Below, in pieces: positions 5,575 to 6,902 of a DNA stretch of 6,902 nt. Position numbers and translations under genes: made by a program. The stretch lies in assembly GCA_040376155.1 (NCBI GenBank), contig JBEIRG010000234.1, forward strand, positions 1-6,902. Reading direction: 5' to 3'. This DNA comes from CADCWF01 sp903864575 (lineage in GTDB: Bacteria; Chloroflexota; Chloroflexia; Thermomicrobiales; UBA6265). Below the pieces are notes generated by a model. That model did not search any database. It saw only the letters and a list, made by a program, of their open reading frames with translations, and was not told the DNA's origin. Within the stretch, counting starts at the first letter, position 1. Each line of letters starts with the position of its first letter.

Positions 5575-6294
5575 ATGACTTTCATTGGGCGAATGGGCGA
5601 GACGATGGCCCGGTCGATCAATCGCCGGCAGGCATTGAAGCGGGTGTCGGTCGCGATCTTTGGAACGATGTCGGCGCTCGCGGTGCGCGGGCCGCGAGGA
5701 GATTCCGCGCTAGCCGCCTACTGCACATACATCACCACTGGAGATTGCACCTGCAACCCGTCCGAGGCGGGGTACTGCAATCGGCTGGATGAGTCGTACT
5801 GTCAGGGCGCGAGGTGCTCCGGGGGCTGCGAAGTCGACGACACCACGTCCTATGTCGGCGGTTGCTGGTGCTCCGCGACCTGCACCTATCCCGGCGAAGG
5901 CGGCGGCCAGATCAAGGGCTACTACAAGTGCTGCGATTGCAACTGCGGCGGCACGCTCTGCTCCTGCCGGGAGTTCATCGAGGGGACCAGCGAGACGCGC
6001 GGCGGCCCGTTCATCCCGGGCGGGTCCACGGGGGGCGGGGGGTCGATCTTCGGTGAGGGCGGGGTCTTCGGCTCCTCGACCGAGCAGACCAGTTCCCGCC
6101 TTCCCGTGCCAGGCTCGGGATCGAGCGACACCACCGACAGTTATGCCGATTCCTACGGCGATTCCTACACGGATTCCTACTCCGACTCGTACACCGACTC
6201 CTACTCAGAGAGCGGGACCGGGTCAGGCGGAAATGGCTCCGGCGGCAATGGTTCAGGTGGCGGGTTCCCGAGCGACTTCCCGTTCGGCAGCTAG
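5575..6294 (+). CDS. Exported 16-cysteine protein, methylamine dehydrogenase light-chain-like (paralog 2)
   Basis: This 239-residue protein is a tandem duplicate of the preceding gene. Residues 1-140 align with paralog 1 without a gap, and all 16 cysteines fall at the same numbers (50 to 131). The Tat-type leader (SINRRQALKR, Arg17-Arg18), the SALA cleavage site, Trp98 in GCWCSATC and YYKCCDCNC are all kept. After REFIEGTSE the tails differ. This one has Gly-rich and Ser/Pro-rich stretches, six DSYx repeats (residues 188-211), then GSGGNGSGGNGSGGG and a terminal GFPSDFPFGS. As with paralog 1, the cysteine domain resembles part of the MADH light chain and lacks its C-terminal end. Export and disulfide formation are inferred; the function is unknown. 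A terminator-like hairpin follows 26 bases after the stop, closing the cassette. Confidence 0.86.
   Translation: MTFIGRMGETMARSINRRQALKRVSVAIFGTMSALAVRGPRGDSALAAYCTYITTGDCTCNPSEAGYCNRLDESYCQGARCSGGCEVDDTTSYVGGCWCSATCTYPGEGGGQIKGYYKCCDCNCGGTLCSCREFIEGTSETRGGPFIPGGSTGGGGSIFGEGGVFGSSTEQTSSRLPVPGSGSSDTTDSYADSYGDSYTDSYSDSYTDSYSESGTGSGGNGSGGNGSGGGFPSDFPFGS
5917..5946 (+). repeat. 30-bp exact match to the upstream paralog (copy 2)
   Basis: This is identical to 5217-5246 and codes for the same GYYKCCDCNC block in paralog 2. It is part of the tandem gene duplication rather than a mobile or regulatory repeat. Confidence 0.85.
6136..6207 (+). repeat. Six 12-bp repeats coding for DSYx
   Basis: Six units of the form GAY-TCN/AGT-TAY-NNN code for DSYA, DSYG, DSYT, DSYS, DSYT and DSYS in the tail of paralog 2. 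The middle units share GATTCCTAC, which suggests recent slippage expansion. The earlier and later units carry synonymous changes (AGT, TCG, GAC), so the peptide pattern has been kept while the DNA drifted. Paralog 1 has no such repeat. Confidence 0.9.
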
Positions 6295-6320
6295 GCAGCG
6301 AAAAACAACCGCTATCGCGA

Positions 6321-6345
6321 AGGGGAGGGCATTGCGCCCTCCCCT
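6321..6345 (+). terminator. Hairpin terminator between convergent genes, possibly bidirectional
   Basis: AGGGGAGGGC (6321-6330) pairs perfectly with GCCCTCCCCT (6336-6345) around a 5-base loop. It lies 26 bases after the stop of paralog 2 and 30 bases beyond the stop of the minus-strand M20 gene. The plus-strand side is followed by CTCTC rather than a T run. On the minus strand a short T-rich stretch (from AAAAACAA at 6301-6308) follows about 12 bases later. Its position suits termination of both genes. Confidence 0.65.
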
Positions 6346-6375
6346 CTCTCGTGCGGCCTGAAACGACCTCCGCGA

Positions 6376-6902
6376 TCAGCGAGCGTTCAGCAATCGCTCG
6401 ATGGCGAGCGCATACACACGCGCCTGCGTAACCAGATCGTCGACGTACACTGCCTCGTTCGCCCCGTGGGCGTTCTCGCCGCCGGGGCCGTAGCCGACGG
6501 TATCGATGCCCGCGAGTCGGTAGAAGCGGCCATCAGTCGCGCCGGCCCACGCGACGAAATACTGGGGTTCGTTTCCGGTGATGTCCCGGACGCCCTGCTG
6601 GATGGCCTGCACGAGCGGCGAGTTCTCGTCGGTGATGTTGGCCGGGATCGCGTCTCCGCCCGGGTTGGTGACGATCTCGTACCGGAAATCGGGATCGACC
6701 GCCGTGATGGCGTCGAGTCGCTCGCGAATCTCGGCCTCCGCCGATTCGACGGTCTCGCCCGGGATCAACCTGCGGTCGATGCTGAAGCTGCACTCGCCGG
6801 GAACCACGTTGTGGGCGACCCCGGCCTTGATGGTGTTGATGCTGATGACCGGCTTGCCGATGGCGGGATGGAACTTGTCGATGTCGTGCTCGAGCGCCAG
6901 GA
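6376..6902 (-). CDS. M20-family metallopeptidase (ArgE/DapE type), C-terminal part
   Basis: The last 174 residues of a zinc-dependent amidohydrolase/peptidase of the M20 (ArgE/DapE/CPG2) family are present; the start lies beyond the right edge. The open frame continues through the edge from codon 6900-6898. The partial dimerisation domain shows INTIKAGVAHNVVPGECSFSI followed by DRRLIPGE, the usual HNVVPxxC...DxRxxPGE pattern. The end of the catalytic domain shows ATDGRFYRLAGIDTVGYGPG and ENAHGANEAVYVDDL, where the histidine in AHGANE is the expected C-terminal metal ligand. Members remove acyl groups from amino acids (acetylornithine, succinyl-diaminopimelate) or cleave dipeptides; this fragment does not decide between them. 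The gene is convergent with the Cys-rich cassette, and nothing links it functionally to that cassette. Confidence 0.92.
   Translation of the reverse strand, partial: LALEHDIDKFHPAIGKPVISINTIKAGVAHNVVPGECSFSIDRRLIPGETVESAEAEIRERLDAITAVDPDFRYEIVTNPGGDAIPANITDENSPLVQAIQQGVRDITGNEPQYFVAWAGATDGRFYRLAGIDTVGYGPGGENAHGANEAVYVDDLVTQARVYALAIERLLNAR

Noticed and set aside
6136..6207. 12-bp repeats as a CRISPR-like or regulatory repeat array
   Set aside because: The units are directly adjacent without spacers, in frame, and code for a regular DSYx peptide in a real gene.

Overview
The window is high-GC, gene-dense bacterial DNA (6,902 bp). Nothing in it fixes the taxon. The GC-rich coding style, the exported proteins with an NRRQALK-type Tat signal and the gene mix would suit a Thermomicrobia-like member of the Chloroflexota or a high-GC actinobacterium; this is inference only. 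I see no tRNA, rRNA, CRISPR array, transposase or phage gene.

Left part. A minus-strand phosphoenolpyruvate carboxylase gene (ppc) begins at 663 and runs off the left edge, leaving its first 221 residues. It diverges from a two-gene plus-strand operon. The first gene there encodes a voltage-gated-type ion channel with a non-canonical pore loop (834-1577). It overlaps by 8 bp the second gene, a cytoplasmic S9-family serine peptidase with an N-terminal beta-propeller (1570-3471).

Central part. From a good promoter candidate (3521-3549) runs a compact plus-strand cassette: a MauE-like polytopic membrane protein with a CGCFG motif, a MauD-like membrane-anchored thioredoxin-fold protein with a CEPC motif, and two tandem paralogous exported cysteine-rich proteins. 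The paralogs have Tat-type signals and a 16-cysteine domain that aligns without a gap over 140 residues. Each ends in a different low-complexity tail closed by a shared GFPSxFPF end. The domain resembles part of the methylamine dehydrogenase light chain (MauA), and the order E-D-A matches mau operons. However, no heavy chain (MauB) or MauG is present here, and the C-terminal part of the light chain that carries the second TTQ tryptophan appears to be missing. The likely logic is that the MauD/MauE pair oxidises or isomerises the disulfides of the two secreted proteins; their final function is unknown. This is the most interesting part of the window.

Right part. A 10-bp-stem hairpin (6321-6345) separates the cassette from a convergent minus-strand M20-family metallopeptidase, whose last 174 residues are inside the window. 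A second, 14-bp-stem hairpin lies between the two cysteine-rich genes and may tune their relative expression. No gap between genes exceeds 300 bases.
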